Assembly (NCBI GenBank): GCA_016794525.1
Contig: JAEUJY010000113.1
Location: forward strand, 143,566 to 207,565
Direction: 5' to 3'
Origin: Myxococcales bacterium
GTDB lineage: Bacteria > Myxococcota_A > Polyangia > Haliangiales > Haliangiaceae
DNA length: 64,000 nucleotides
In this document: one piece after another, positions 8,647-18,138 of the stretch
Numbering within the stretch: position 1 is the stretch's first letter
Layout of the letters: every line of letters begins with the position of its first letter
The notes under the pieces: model-generated
Databases searched by the model: none
Seen by the model: only the letters and a program-made list of their open reading frames with translations
Told to the model about the DNA's origin: nothing
Program-made: the position numbers and the translations under genes

Positions 8647-8652
8647 ATCCTA
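8647..8652 (-). promoter_or_regulatory. -10 hexamer TAGGAT, leaderless start
   Basis: TAGGAT ends 6 nt before the ATG of the penicillin acylase gene at 8640, with no Shine-Dalgarno sequence. Confidence 0.5.
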
Positions 8653-8681
8653 CTCCCACGCCCGCCGCCGGTGAGCCCGGA

Positions 8682-11372
8682 TCAGCGGTGCGCGGCCAGC
8701 CAGGCGTCGACCGCGTCACGGTCGCGGTCGAGGTGCCGGTCGACGTACGTGGCGCGGGCGGCGGCCGCCCGCTCGTGCGCGCGGACGCGGGCGGCGCGAT
8801 CGGCCCACAGCGCGCGGGCCAGCTGGAAGTCGAAGTCGGCCTGCAACCGCGGGCCGCCCTGGAGCTCGGCGGCGATCAGCTCGAGCTGGCGGCGGGCCTG
8901 ATCGCCGCGGCCGAGGTCGTTGAGCGCGCGCGCCCGCGGCACCAGGAACTCGACGCGATCGATCGGGTTGTCCATCATCGCGATCGCGCGATCGATCAGC
9001 GCCAGCGCGCGCGCGGGCTGGCCGCGATCGCACTCGACCGCCGCGAGCGCGGCGAGCATGTACGGCAACAGCGCGATCGCCGGCGTGACCGACTCGCCCA
9101 GCGCGATCGCCTCGGCCAGCGCCGTCGCCGCCGCCGCGAGCTCGCCACGCTGGCGCTGGGCCTCGCCGATGCAGGCCAGCGCGCCGGCCCGGCGCGTCGG
9201 CTCGAGGCCGCCGGTCCCGGCCAGGATCCGCTCGGCGCGCTGGCACCGCGCCAGCGCGTCGTCCTGACGGCCGACGTCGAGCTCCGCGAGCCCGAGGTTC
9301 TGCTGCGCGTACGCGACGTCGGGGTGCGTCGGGCCGAGGATCGCCTCGCGTCGGGCCGCGACCTGCTCGTACAGCGCGATCGCCTCGGCGGTGCGGCCGC
9401 GGTAGCTCTCGACGTTGGCCATCGTGTTGATGATCCGCGCCGCCGGCAGCGGATCGTCGGCGAGCTCGTCGCGGACGATCGCCAGCGCCTGGGTCAGGAG
9501 CGGCATCGCCTGGTCGTAGCGGCCGAGCTCGACCAGCGCCGCCGCCTGGTGGAACACCAGATCGGCGCGCAGCCGCGGCGGGCTGCCGGCGCGCTCGACG
9601 GCCGCGGTGACCAGCGGCGCCAGCGTCGGGACCTCGTCGGCGCGCTGGGCCCGGTTGACCACCCACAAGAGCTCGACCCACGCCGCCGCGACGGTGGCGT
9701 CGTCGCCGCTGGTCGCCGCGAGCTGCGCCGCCTGCCGCAGCTCGGCCTCGCTCGCGGCCATCGCGCCGGTCCGTTCGAGGGCGCGGCCGAGCGCCAGGCG
9801 CGCGGTCGCCTCGAGGCCGATCGCGGCGTCGGCGTCGGCGGCCGCCACCGCGGCGCGGGCGGCGGCCAGCGCGTCGGGGTAGAGCCCGGCGCGGAACAGC
9901 GCCTCGGCCTGCTGGAGGTCGGCGTCGATCGTCGCGGCGGCGACGCGGGCCTCCGGCCCGAGCGCGGTCACGCCGCGACCGCGGGTGCGCGGATCGAGGC
10001 AGGTCGCGGCGGCCGGCAGGCTCGACACCGCCGCCACCGCGCCGTCGACCACCGCGGCGCCGGTGCGCTGCGCCAGCACGTCGATCAGCGCCGCGCGATC
10101 GGCGCGCAGGCGGGTCAGGCAGCCGACGCGCTCGAAGAACTCGGAGGTGTCGTGGCGATCCTCGCGGCACACCTCGGCGGTCACGCGCAGCGCGTCTTGA
10201 TCGGCGCTGGTGAGCCGCGCCGCCACGCGCGCCACCGCGTCGTCGCCGGCGGCGCCGCGCGCCAGGTGGAACTGCCGCGCGACCTCGGCGTGGCGCGCCG
10301 GCGTCCAGGTCGGCAGCGGCGCGGTCCGGCACGGCCCGATCGCGCTGGGGCGCGCGGCCGCCCGCACCCAGCCGAAGGTCGCGACCGCGACCAGCGCCAG
10401 CGCCCCCGCGCCGATCGCGGCGCGCCGCCACGCCTTGGCCGGGTCGTGCTCGAGCGCGGCCAGCAGGTCGGCCATCGTCGGGTAGCGGGCCGCCGGGTCG
10501 CGCGCCAGGCCGCGGGTGAGGATCAGGCGCACGCGATCCGGCACGCCCCGCGGATCGGCAGGCGGGGCCAGCTCGTCGACGCACACCCGCATCGCCAGCA
10601 CCTCGATCGAATCGGCGGCGAACGGGTGCGCGCGGTACAGCGCCTCCCACATCGACGCGCAGAACGACCACTGATCGGTGCGCGCGTCGACCGTGCCGCG
10701 CTGGTGCTGCTCGGGGGCCATGTAGCGCGGGGTGCCGACCATCGCCCCGCTGGTGAGATCGAGCCCGTCGGCGACGACCCGGGCGCTGCCGGCCTGGGCC
10801 GCCTCGGCGCCGACCCCGACCAGGCCGAAGTCGGTGACCAGCACGCGGCCGTCGTTGCCGAGCAGCACGTTGGCCGGCTTGAAGTCGCGGTGCACCAGCC
10901 CGGCCGCGTGGGCCGCCGCCAGCCCCCGGCCGGCGCCGACGAACCGGGCCAGCACCTCGCGCCACGGCCGTGGCTCGTCCAGCCAACGCGCCAGCGTCGT
11001 GCCCTCGATCAGCTCCATCACCAGGAACACGCCGGCCCGGGTGGCGCCCGCCTCGTAGACCCGCACCACGTTGGGGTGCGAGAGGCGGGCCATGGCCTTG
11101 GCCTCGCGCACCATCCGCGCCTCGGCGGCCACGCCGTCGGTGTCATCGGCCGACTGCGCCATCACCTTGATCGCGACCCGGCGGTCGAGCAGCGGGTCGT
11201 GAGCGGCGAACACGACGCCCATGCCGCCCGCGCCCAGCATGCCCTCGACCCGGAACCGCCCGAACCGATCGCCGGCGGCGGTGGGCAGCACCGCCGTCGA
11301 GCCCGACCCCGGCGACGCGTCGACGGTCGCGGCGTCCGGTCCCCCGCCCGGTCTCGTCGGATCGTCGATCAC
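8682..11372 (-). CDS. Ser/Thr protein kinase with C-terminal TPR region
   Basis: 896 aa, GTG start. Kinase domain at residues ~38-310: glycine loop GMLGAGGMGVV, Lys69 in AIKVM, His161-Arg-Asp163 in VHRDFKPANVLL (HRDF instead of the usual HRDL), DFG at 181-183 and GTPRYMAPEQ. One membrane segment at ~319-339 is followed by about 550 residues rich in Ala/Leu helical repeats, with clear TPR-like units in the last 300 (for example PDVAYAQQNLGLAELDVG). Typical myxobacterial architecture: cytoplasmic kinase, membrane anchor and a large TPR sensor or scaffold. No substrate can be assigned. A TAGACT box 6 nt before the GTG suggests a leaderless mRNA. Confidence 0.93.
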   Translation of the reverse strand: MIDDPTRPGGGPDAATVDASPGSGSTAVLPTAAGDRFGRFRVEGMLGAGGMGVVFAAHDPLLDRRVAIKVMAQSADDTDGVAAEARMVREAKAMARLSHPNVVRVYEAGATRAGVFLVMELIEGTTLARWLDEPRPWREVLARFVGAGRGLAAAHAAGLVHRDFKPANVLLGNDGRVLVTDFGLVGVGAEAAQAGSARVVADGLDLTSGAMVGTPRYMAPEQHQRGTVDARTDQWSFCASMWEALYRAHPFAADSIEVLAMRVCVDELAPPADPRGVPDRVRLILTRGLARDPAARYPTMADLLAALEHDPAKAWRRAAIGAGALALVAVATFGWVRAAARPSAIGPCRTAPLPTWTPARHAEVARQFHLARGAAGDDAVARVAARLTSADQDALRVTAEVCREDRHDTSEFFERVGCLTRLRADRAALIDVLAQRTGAAVVDGAVAAVSSLPAAATCLDPRTRGRGVTALGPEARVAAATIDADLQQAEALFRAGLYPDALAAARAAVAAADADAAIGLEATARLALGRALERTGAMAASEAELRQAAQLAATSGDDATVAAAWVELLWVVNRAQRADEVPTLAPLVTAAVERAGSPPRLRADLVFHQAAALVELGRYDQAMPLLTQALAIVRDELADDPLPAARIINTMANVESYRGRTAEAIALYEQVAARREAILGPTHPDVAYAQQNLGLAELDVGRQDDALARCQRAERILAGTGGLEPTRRAGALACIGEAQRQRGELAAAATALAEAIALGESVTPAIALLPYMLAALAAVECDRGQPARALALIDRAIAMMDNPIDRVEFLVPRARALNDLGRGDQARRQLELIAAELQGGPRLQADFDFQLARALWADRAARVRAHERAAAARATYVDRHLDRDRDAVDAWLAAHR

Positions 11373-11378
11373 TCCTGG

Positions 11379-11384
11379 AGTCTA
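11379..11384 (-). promoter_or_regulatory. -10 hexamer TAGACT, leaderless GTG start
   Basis: TAGACT ends 6 nt before the kinase GTG at 11372. AGGA directly abuts the GTG, too close to act as a Shine-Dalgarno sequence. Confidence 0.45.
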
Positions 11385-11448
11385 CGCCACGGATCGCGAC
11401 GGCGCGCGCGCCGACGATGTCCGGAACACGGACAGTCGCCGCCGCGGA

Positions 11449-12150
11449 TCACGCCCGGCCGTAGACCGGCACCAGCGCGCCCGAGGTCAGCGCGTTGGTG
11501 GGGCTGGCCAGGTAGCCGATCGCGGCGGCCAGCTCCGCCGGCTTGGGCCAGCGCCCGAAGTCGGCGTCGGGCATCGCGGCGCGGTTGGCGGGCGTGTCGA
11601 TGATCGACGGCACGATCGCGTTGACGAAGATGCCCTCGGCCGACAGCTCGGCGGCCGCGCCCTGGGTGATCGCCACCACCGCGGCCTTCGACGCGGCGTA
11701 GGCCACCAGGCCCGCGGTCGGGACCAGCGCGGGCCGCGCCGCGACGTTGACGATGCGCCCGCCGTGGCCGCGCATCCGGCGCGCGGCCTCGCGGGTGGCC
11801 AGGAAGCACGTGCGCGCGTTCATCGCCATCATGCGATCGAAGTCGGCGAGCGTGGTGTCGACGAGCGCGGCGCCGGCGTAGCCGCCGACGAGGTGGATCG
11901 AGGCCCACGGCAGCGGCAGGCTCGCGAAGTACGCGGTGAGCGCGGCGTCGTCGCTGCCGTCGACGCCGGGGCGGGCGTCGACCTGCGGGTGCGCGAGCCA
12001 GGTGGCCGCCGGCGGCACCGCGGCCTCCATCAGCGGGGCGTGGACGGTCGCGCCGGCGGCGACGAGGTGGGCGACGACGGCGCCGCCGAGCCCGCCGCTG
12101 GCGCCGGTGATCACGACATGTCGATCGGTGAGGTCGAGCGCGAGGGTCAT
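11449..12150 (-). CDS. short-chain dehydrogenase/reductase
   Basis: 233 aa from the ATG at 12150. Contains the Rossmann motif VITGASGGLGGAVV (TGxxxGxG), the NVAAR strand and the catalytic YAASK (Tyr-x3-Lys), then VNAIVPSIIDTP and the C-terminal SDR segment. It lacks the extra loops of extended SDRs, so it is a classical NAD(P)-dependent SDR of unknown substrate. Longer in-frame starts exist upstream, but TACCAT 7 nt before this ATG and the absence of homologous sequence upstream favour it. It is monocistronic. Confidence 0.88.
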   Translation of the reverse strand: MTLALDLTDRHVVITGASGGLGGAVVAHLVAAGATVHAPLMEAAVPPAATWLAHPQVDARPGVDGSDDAALTAYFASLPLPWASIHLVGGYAGAALVDTTLADFDRMMAMNARTCFLATREAARRMRGHGGRIVNVAARPALVPTAGLVAYAASKAAVVAITQGAAAELSAEGIFVNAIVPSIIDTPANRAAMPDADFGRWPKPAELAAAIGYLASPTNALTSGALVPVYGRA

Positions 12151-12157
12151 GGGGGCG

Positions 12158-12163
12158 ATGGTA
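12158..12163 (-). promoter_or_regulatory. -10 hexamer TACCAT, leaderless start
   Basis: TACCAT ends 7 nt before the SDR ATG at 12150; no Shine-Dalgarno sequence. Confidence 0.5.
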
Positions 12164-12314
12164 GGCACCCCGGCACGCGGCGCCATCCCGGGGTCAGCAA
12201 AACACCGTCTCGCGCGTGCGCGTGGAGCCGATCGGCTCTCGGGAACCGTTGGGCTCCCCGGCGCGCGATCCAACTAACCGAGATCACAGGCGCGTGAATC
12301 GGACCCGGGCTTGC

Positions 12315-12320
12315 TACTGT
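12315..12320 (+). promoter_or_regulatory. -10 hexamer TACTGT, leaderless start
   Basis: TACTGT ends 8 nt before the ATG at 12329. The same stretch can also be read as a weak GG-N10-GC (sigma54-like) element ending in TTGCT, so the promoter class is ambiguous. Confidence 0.4.
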
Positions 12321-12328
12321 ATCCGACC

Positions 12329-12901
12329 ATGCAACGCATCACTCCCTACATCGTCGCCGCCGTCCTGCTGGGCCTCGTGGCCACCGCCGACGCGCGCCCG
12401 CGCCCCACGCGCCGTGCGTCGACCTTCACCGCCAACAAGACGTTCGGCCTCGGCATCATGCTCGGCGCGCCGACCGGGCTCTCGGGCAAGTACTTCGTCG
12501 GGCGGTCGACCGCCATCGACTTCGGCATCGGCGGCAACGGCTACGGCTACGGGCGTGGCCGCAGCGGCCTCCACCTCCACGCCGACTACCTGTGGCACCC
12601 GGTCGTGCTGGCGTCACCGCCGGAGTTCGAGCTGCCGCTCTACGTCGGCATCGGCGGGCGCTTCTTCTCGTACGACTGGGCGCACGGCGACCACTACCAC
12701 ACCGGCGCCGCGGTGGGCGTGCGCGCGCCGATCGGCATCTCGTTCGACCTCAACCGCACCCCGCTCGACATCTTCGTCGAGCTGGCGCTGGTCGGTGACC
12801 TGCTGATCGATCGCGACGATCGGGTCGACGGCTTCGACCACAACGACGGCTTCTACTTCGACGTCAACGCCGCCGTCGGCATCCGCTACTACTTCAATTG
12901 A
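12329..12901 (+). CDS. exported outer-membrane beta-barrel-like protein
   Basis: 190 aa. Signal peptide of about 23 residues (MQRITPYIVAAVLLGLVATA, then DARP). The rest alternates short amphipathic strands rich in Gly, Tyr and His (LGIMLGAPTGLSGKYFVG, YVGIGGRFFSY, VNAAVGIRYYFN) and ends in an aromatic residue pair close to the C-terminus, as in small outer-membrane barrels. No family assigned with confidence (DUF3996-like). An upstream in-frame TTG at 12311 overlaps the -10 box and is rejected as start. The 3' end overlaps the convergent vWA gene by 8 bp. Confidence 0.65.
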   Translation: MQRITPYIVAAVLLGLVATADARPRPTRRASTFTANKTFGLGIMLGAPTGLSGKYFVGRSTAIDFGIGGNGYGYGRGRSGLHLHADYLWHPVVLASPPEFELPLYVGIGGRFFSYDWAHGDHYHTGAAVGVRAPIGISFDLNRTPLDIFVELALVGDLLIDRDDRVDGFDHNDGFYFDVNAAVGIRYYFN

Positions 12902-13919
12902 GGGCGGACGACGCGGACGACGTGGCGGTCGTCGACGCGGGCGGCGGGGCCTGGCGGCCGATCGGCGGGAAGTTCTCGCACGCCGCCTGGAACGACTCGA
13001 GCGCCTGCTGCAGCGCCGGCGCCAGGTTGCCGGCGCAGATGTCGCCGTAGATGACGTTGGTGCCGGCGGCCTGCTGGAACTGCTTGAGGCGGATGCCCTC
13101 CTCGGCCATGCCGAAGCTCGACGAGCACGAGGTCTGGCCGGCGATGATCGCCGCCGCCCAGCGGCCGCGCTCGCCCTTGACCTGATCGAGCGTCGCGATG
13201 ATCTCGCTCGGCATCTCGAGGCCGGTGTCGCCGTTGGTGGCGCAGTTGTCGCCGGCGGTGGTGAACGTGGTCGACGTGCGCGAGCAGTCGTCCTCGTCGG
13301 TGAGGATCACGATGCCGAGCAGCGCGTCCTCGCGCAGGAAGCCGGGGTTGGTGGCCAGCGTCGCGGCCAGCTGGCTGGCGCGCAGCGGCATCTCGATCGC
13401 CGGGCCGCCGGTGCCGACGTTGGCGTTGCACGCGAACGTCGTGGCCATGTTCGGATCGGTGCGCTCGAGCCAGGGCCGGGTCATGCCGCACGACTGCTTG
13501 AACTTGCCGTCGAGGCCGGTCTGCGGCTGCTGGATCGGCGGGAACGGCGGGAAGCCCGGCACCATCGGCGGCTGGATCGTGATGTTGGCGGTGATGCCGG
13601 TCGTCGTGATCGCCGCGCGGTAGTCGAGGGTCTCGCCGGTCGAGATCGTGTAGCTGTTGAGCAGCGACGCGAACATCGGGAAGTTCGAGGCGAGGTTGGT
13701 CTGCTCCTCCTGCATCGAGCCCGAGTCGTCGATGACGAAGATGAGGTCCATCTTGCGACACTCCTCGGTCACCGGCGGCGTGTTGCTGTCGTTGTCGAAG
13801 CCGGCGTCGATGGCCGGCTGATCGTCGTCGTCGTCCCCGCCGCCGGTGGCAGCGGGACCGCAGGCGGCCGCGACGAGCATGAGCGAGGGGGCGAGGTGAC
13901 GGACGAACGATCGGCGCAT
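12894..13919 (-). CDS. vWA-domain lipoprotein
   Basis: 341 aa from the ATG at 13919, which has GGGAG 6 nt upstream; an ATG at 13925 is too close to it. Lipoprotein signal with Cys20 (VAAAC), then an Asp/Gly-rich linker. The vWA domain begins with DLIFVIDDSGSMQ (MIDAS DxSxS at 64-68) and includes GIVILTDEDDCS. Cysteines at regular places (ECRKMD, QSCGM, FACNANV, DDCS, DNCATN, TSCSSS, DICAG, AACEN) suggest disulfides. Likely a surface or periplasmic binding protein of unknown partner; such lipoproteins are common in myxobacteria. Confidence 0.75.
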   Translation of the reverse strand: MRRSFVRHLAPSLMLVAAACGPAATGGGDDDDDQPAIDAGFDNDSNTPPVTEECRKMDLIFVIDDSGSMQEEQTNLASNFPMFASLLNSYTISTGETLDYRAAITTTGITANITIQPPMVPGFPPFPPIQQPQTGLDGKFKQSCGMTRPWLERTDPNMATTFACNANVGTGGPAIEMPLRASQLAATLATNPGFLREDALLGIVILTDEDDCSRTSTTFTTAGDNCATNGDTGLEMPSEIIATLDQVKGERGRWAAAIIAGQTSCSSSFGMAEEGIRLKQFQQAAGTNVIYGDICAGNLAPALQQALESFQAACENFPPIGRQAPPPASTTATSSASSALN

Positions 13920-14084
13920 GAACATCTCCCGGTGACGGTCGCGTCGCCATGCTCCCCAGCGGGCGACGCGCGCAACCTAACACCAGCCCCGCGCGGCGGT
14001 CGCGCGAAAACTTTCGCCGCCCACGCCACATCGTCTGTCACCGCCTGTCTGGGACCGGCTGGACCGGTGTGCTAAGCACCGCCC

Positions 14085-15118
<1,034 letters not shown>

Positions 15119-15122
<4 letters not shown>

Positions 15123-15985
15123 GCCGCACCGTCACCGTCGCCGCGCTGCAGTGCGCGCTGACCGACGACGTCGCGACCAACGTCGCGCGGGTGAGCGAGC
15201 TGATCCGCGCCGCGGCCGCGCGCGGCGCGCAGATCGTGCTGCCGTCGGAGCTGTTCGAGGGGCACTACTTCTGCCGGCAGCAGCGCGAGGAGGACTTCCT
15301 GCGGGCGCGGCCGGTGGCGGCGCACCCGACGATCGCGGCGATGGCGAGCCTGGCGCGCGAGCTCGGCGTGGTGATCCCGGTGTCGTTCTTCGAGCAGGAC
15401 GGGCCCGAGTACTACAACTCGGTCGCCGTGCTCGACGCCGACGGCCGGCACCTGGGCACCTACCGCAAGAGCCACATCCCCGACGGGCCGGGCTACCAGG
15501 AGAAGTTCTTCTTCAAGCCGGGCAACACCGGGTTCATGGCGTTCGCGACGCGCTACGCGACGATCGGCGTCGGCATCTGCTGGGACCAGTGGTTCCCGGA
15601 GTGCGCACGGGCGATGGCGCTGGCCGGCGCCGACCTGCTGTTCTACCCGACGGCGATCGGCACCGAGCCCGAGGAGCCCGACTTCGACTCGAAGGACAGC
15701 TGGCAGCGGGTGATGATCGGCCACGCGATCGCCAACCAGGTCGGGGTGATCGCGTCCAACCGCGCGGGCGTCGAGGGCGAGGCCGGCGCGCCCGGCGGCG
15801 CGATCACGTTCCACGGCAGCTCGTTCGTCTGCGATCACCGCGGCGACAAGCTGGCCGAGCTCGATCGGACCGAGGCCGGCGTCGCGGTGGCGACGTTCGA
15901 CCTCGACCGGCTGCAGCGGGCGCGGGCGTCGATGGGGTTCTTCCGCGACCGGCGCCCCGAGCTCTACGGTCGGCTGGTGAAGTAG
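15119..15985 (+). CDS. aguB: N-carbamoylputrescine amidase
   Basis: 288 aa nitrilase-superfamily enzyme that hydrolyses N-carbamoylputrescine to putrescine, CO2 and ammonia in the cytoplasm. The catalytic triad is visible: Glu44 in LPSELFEGHYFC, Lys117 in YRKSHIPDGPGYQEKF and Cys154 in GVGICWDQWFPE; these motifs are those of AguB rather than of general nitrilases. The ATG overlaps the aguA stop (ATGA), so the two are translationally coupled. Confidence 0.96.
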
Positions 15986-15999
15986 CGCCGACCGCGCGC

Positions 16000-16005
16000 T
16001 ATCAT
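16000..16005 (+). promoter_or_regulatory. -10 hexamer TATCAT, leaderless start
   Basis: TATCAT ends 6 nt before the ATG of a 47-codon gene at 16012, only 15 nt after the aguB stop. Confidence 0.45.
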
Positions 16006-16011
16006 GGGGAC

Positions 16012-16155
16012 ATGCAGCTCTTCGTTCGCGCCGTGGTGACCGGCTTCGCGCTCTCGCTGGGCGCCGCCTTGTTCAAGAAGGTCTCGAAGCAGCTCGGCCT
16101 CGAGGACGCGCCGCCGCGCACCGTCGAGAGCGACGCCGCCGCGCCGACGTCGTGA
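16012..16155 (+). CDS. 47-aa single-helix membrane protein
   Basis: The N-terminal half (LFVRAVVTGFALSLGAALFK) is hydrophobic enough for one membrane helix, with basic residues after it (KKVSKQ) and an acidic/polar tail. No homologue recognised. Support for it being real: a TATCAT box 6 nt upstream of the ATG like its neighbours, and a membrane-helix composition rather than the Arg/Ala-rich composition of chance frames. It sits just after aguB but seems to have its own promoter. Confidence 0.5.
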   Translation: MQLFVRAVVTGFALSLGAALFKKVSKQLGLEDAPPRTVESDAAAPTS

Positions 16156-16323
16156 GCGGGCCGTCGACGGCCTCGGCGGCGCGGTCGCGACTTGTCGCCA
16201 TGACGCGACATCTGTGGCCGCGGCACGGGTATTGCGCCGCGATCGTCACTTTCTAGCTCGCCGAACAGTGTGTCGCGCGCGGGGTGATTGCCGAGCGGCG
16301 GATTCGCCGCCATAACGGACGCC

Positions 16324-17313
16324 ATGCCCCGCAGCCCGTTCCTGCTCGCGATCGCGCCCGCGCTGGCCGTGGGGGCGGGCGGCGTGCGGTGGGCGATGCA
16401 GGGATCGGGGAACGTCTACACCGCGGTCCACAAGCGGTTCTACGTGCCCGACCCCGATCTCGGCTGGCGGGTGCAGGCCGGCGGGCCGCTGTGGCTGGGC
16501 CTCGAGGTGCTCGCGATCCTGACCGCGATCACCGTCGGTGTGCTCGGCGCGGCGTGGTTGATCCGCCGCTGGGAGAAGAAGCGCGGCACGCCGGTGCGCT
16601 GGGCGCGCGCGGTGGTCGGCGTCGGCGGCGCGCTGCCGATCATCTTGCCGATCTTCGCGTTCACGACGGGCTTCGGGCCCGACACCGGTCGCGAGACCTT
16701 GCCGGCGGGCGCGACCGCGGCCGCGCCGACCGAGGGCATCGAGGGGCGCCTCGCGCTCCCGGCCGGGCGGTACCAGGTCGTGGCCCACGTGGGCAGCGCG
16801 ATCACCGCGAAGGTGAGCGCGGGCCAGGAGACGTTCGAGGCGCGCTTCGGCGGCGGGCTCGAGGGCGGCTGGGAAGGCGACCCCGGCGATCTCGGCCGGC
16901 CGTTCACCGCGGCGGTGTCGGTCGACGCCAGCACCGTCGACACCGGGGTCGACATGCGCACGACGCACGCCAAGGAGAAGTACCTGGCGGTGGCGAAGTT
17001 CCCCCGCATCGGGCTGACGATCGACAAGCTCGTGGCGGCGCGGCAGGACGGCCCCGCGCAGGTCGCGTTCCGCGCCACGGCGCGCCTCGACTTCCTCGGC
17101 GAGCAGCTGCCTGTCGAGGTCACCGGCAACCTGCGCGTGCCCGACCGCGACGGCCGCGTCCGGCTGGGCGTCGGCGCCGACACGCCGACCCTGCTGGTGA
17201 GCGCCGACCTGGCGATCACCGTCAAGGGCAGCGGCCTGCGCGGCAGCGCCGCGTCGTTCGATGCCGATCGGATCCCGATCACCGTTTCTCTGGTCATGAC
17301 CAAGCAACCCTAG
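16324..17313 (+). CDS. membrane protein with periplasmic YceI-like domain
   Basis: 329 aa from the ATG at 16324, with a CATAAC -10-like hexamer 7 nt before it. A possible N-terminal helix (LLAIAPALAVGAGGV) and two helices near residues 58-80 and 98-118 are followed by a periplasmic domain of about 190 residues. That domain has YceI features: AAVSVDASTVDTGVDMRTTHAKEKYL and a final ITVSLVMTK strand. YceI domains are lipocalin-like and bind polyprenoids. The next gene encodes a YceI lipoprotein 15 nt downstream, so the two form an operon. Confidence 0.65.
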   Translation: MPRSPFLLAIAPALAVGAGGVRWAMQGSGNVYTAVHKRFYVPDPDLGWRVQAGGPLWLGLEVLAILTAITVGVLGAAWLIRRWEKKRGTPVRWARAVVGVGGALPIILPIFAFTTGFGPDTGRETLPAGATAAAPTEGIEGRLALPAGRYQVVAHVGSAITAKVSAGQETFEARFGGGLEGGWEGDPGDLGRPFTAAVSVDASTVDTGVDMRTTHAKEKYLAVAKFPRIGLTIDKLVAARQDGPAQVAFRATARLDFLGEQLPVEVTGNLRVPDRDGRVRLGVGADTPTLLVSADLAITVKGSGLRGSAASFDADRIPITVSLVMTKQP

Positions 17314-17328
17314 GAAGAAGAGACGCAC

Positions 17329-18078
17329 ATGAAGAAGCTCGGAAAGTTCCTCGTCATCGCCGTGGCCGCCATCGGTCTGTCTGCGGCCGGCTGCAAGAAG
17401 AAGAATGAGAACGCTGGCGGTGGCTCGGGCACGGCGGCGGCGGGCACCGGTTCGGGCACCGCGGCTGGCACCGGCGCGGGCACCGCGGCCGGCACCGGCG
17501 CGGGCACCGCGGCTGGCACCGGCGCGGGCACCGCGGCTGGTACCGGTTCGGGCACCGCGGCGGTCGACCCCAACGCGGGCTCGGGCGCGGCCCCGGCCGT
17601 TGCGGCCGACTACCTGAAGGTCATCGGCGACCACGTCGACGCGACCAAGGGCAAGGTCGAGGTGACCTTCGCCAAGTGGTCGGTGACCAAGGCGAGCTTC
17701 GATCCGGCCAACCTCGAGGGCGGCACCGCCGAGCTGTCGATCGATCCGACCAGCCTGTCGTCGGGCATCCCCGACCGCGACGCGCACCTGAAGTCGACCG
17801 ACTTCCTCGACGTCGCGAAGTTCACGACCGTCACGGTCAAGGTCGACAACGTCAAGAAGAGCGGCGAGAAGACCTACACCGCCGACGCGACCCTCAACCT
17901 GCACGGCGTCGAGAAGAAGCTGCCGATCACGTTCGACGTGGTCGGCTCGACCGCCGACAGCGTCACCGTCAAGACCTCGGTCCCGTTCAGCCGCCTCGAT
18001 TTCGCGATCGCCGGCGTGCAGGACAAGGTCAAGCCCGAGCTGACGCTCGAGGCCGTGCTCACGCTCAAGAAGAGCTGA
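17329..18078 (+). CDS. YceI-domain lipoprotein
   Basis: 249 aa. Lipoprotein signal, Cys22 (LSAAGC), followed by KKKNEN, a Gly/Thr/Ala/Ser repeat linker to about residue 80 and then a complete YceI domain: VDATKGKVEVTFAKWSVTKA, SIDPTSLSSGIPDRDAHLKS, FLDVAKFTTVTVKV, LNLHGVEKKLPITFDV, and SRLDFAIAG. YceI proteins are beta-barrel isoprenoid-binding proteins of the periplasm. GGAAGAAGAGA upstream provides a Shine-Dalgarno sequence. It follows a second YceI-domain gene, suggesting they act together at the envelope. Confidence 0.88.
   Translation: MKKLGKFLVIAVAAIGLSAAGCKKKNENAGGGSGTAAAGTGSGTAAGTGAGTAAGTGAGTAAGTGAGTAAGTGSGTAAVDPNAGSGAAPAVAADYLKVIGDHVDATKGKVEVTFAKWSVTKASFDPANLEGGTAELSIDPTSLSSGIPDRDAHLKSTDFLDVAKFTTVTVKVDNVKKSGEKTYTADATLNLHGVEKKLPITFDVVGSTADSVTVKTSVPFSRLDFAIAGVQDKVKPELTLEAVLTLKKS
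17431..17562 (+). repeat. 24-bp tandem repeat in the YceI lipoprotein linker
   Basis: About five units of a 24-bp sequence encode eight-residue repeats of the type AGTGAGTA between the lipid anchor and the YceI domain. The unit is a multiple of three, so copy-number change would alter linker length without a frameshift. Confidence 0.8.
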
Positions 18079-18124
18079 GCGCAGCAGCGCATCGGGGCGC
18101 GCGGTGGCCGTGCGCGCGCGGTGG

Positions 18125-18130
18125 TATCGT
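18125..18130 (+). promoter_or_regulatory. -10 hexamer TATCGT, leaderless start
   Basis: TATCGT ends 8 nt before the ATG of the YqgE gene at 18139; no Shine-Dalgarno sequence. Confidence 0.45.
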
Positions 18131-18138
18131 CATCGCGC

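Noticed and set aside
4858..8901. Very long plus-strand open frame antisense to the oxidoreductase and penicillin acylase genes
   Set aside because: It is Arg/Ala/Gly-rich without domains, and the minus-strand genes show complete conserved motifs. This is the usual antisense artefact of GC-rich third positions; many similar frames were ignored.
12300..12315. Sigma54 promoter upstream of the outer-membrane-like gene
   Set aside because: GG-N10-GC with TTGCT is present, but the -24 half (CGGACC) is poor, and a TACTGT leaderless-type box explains the start equally well.
16782..16795. Array palindrome copy in the YceI-like membrane protein gene
   Set aside because: It encodes Ala-His-Val-Gly with the preferred codons GCC CAC GTG GGC, so a single occurrence is explained by codon bias.
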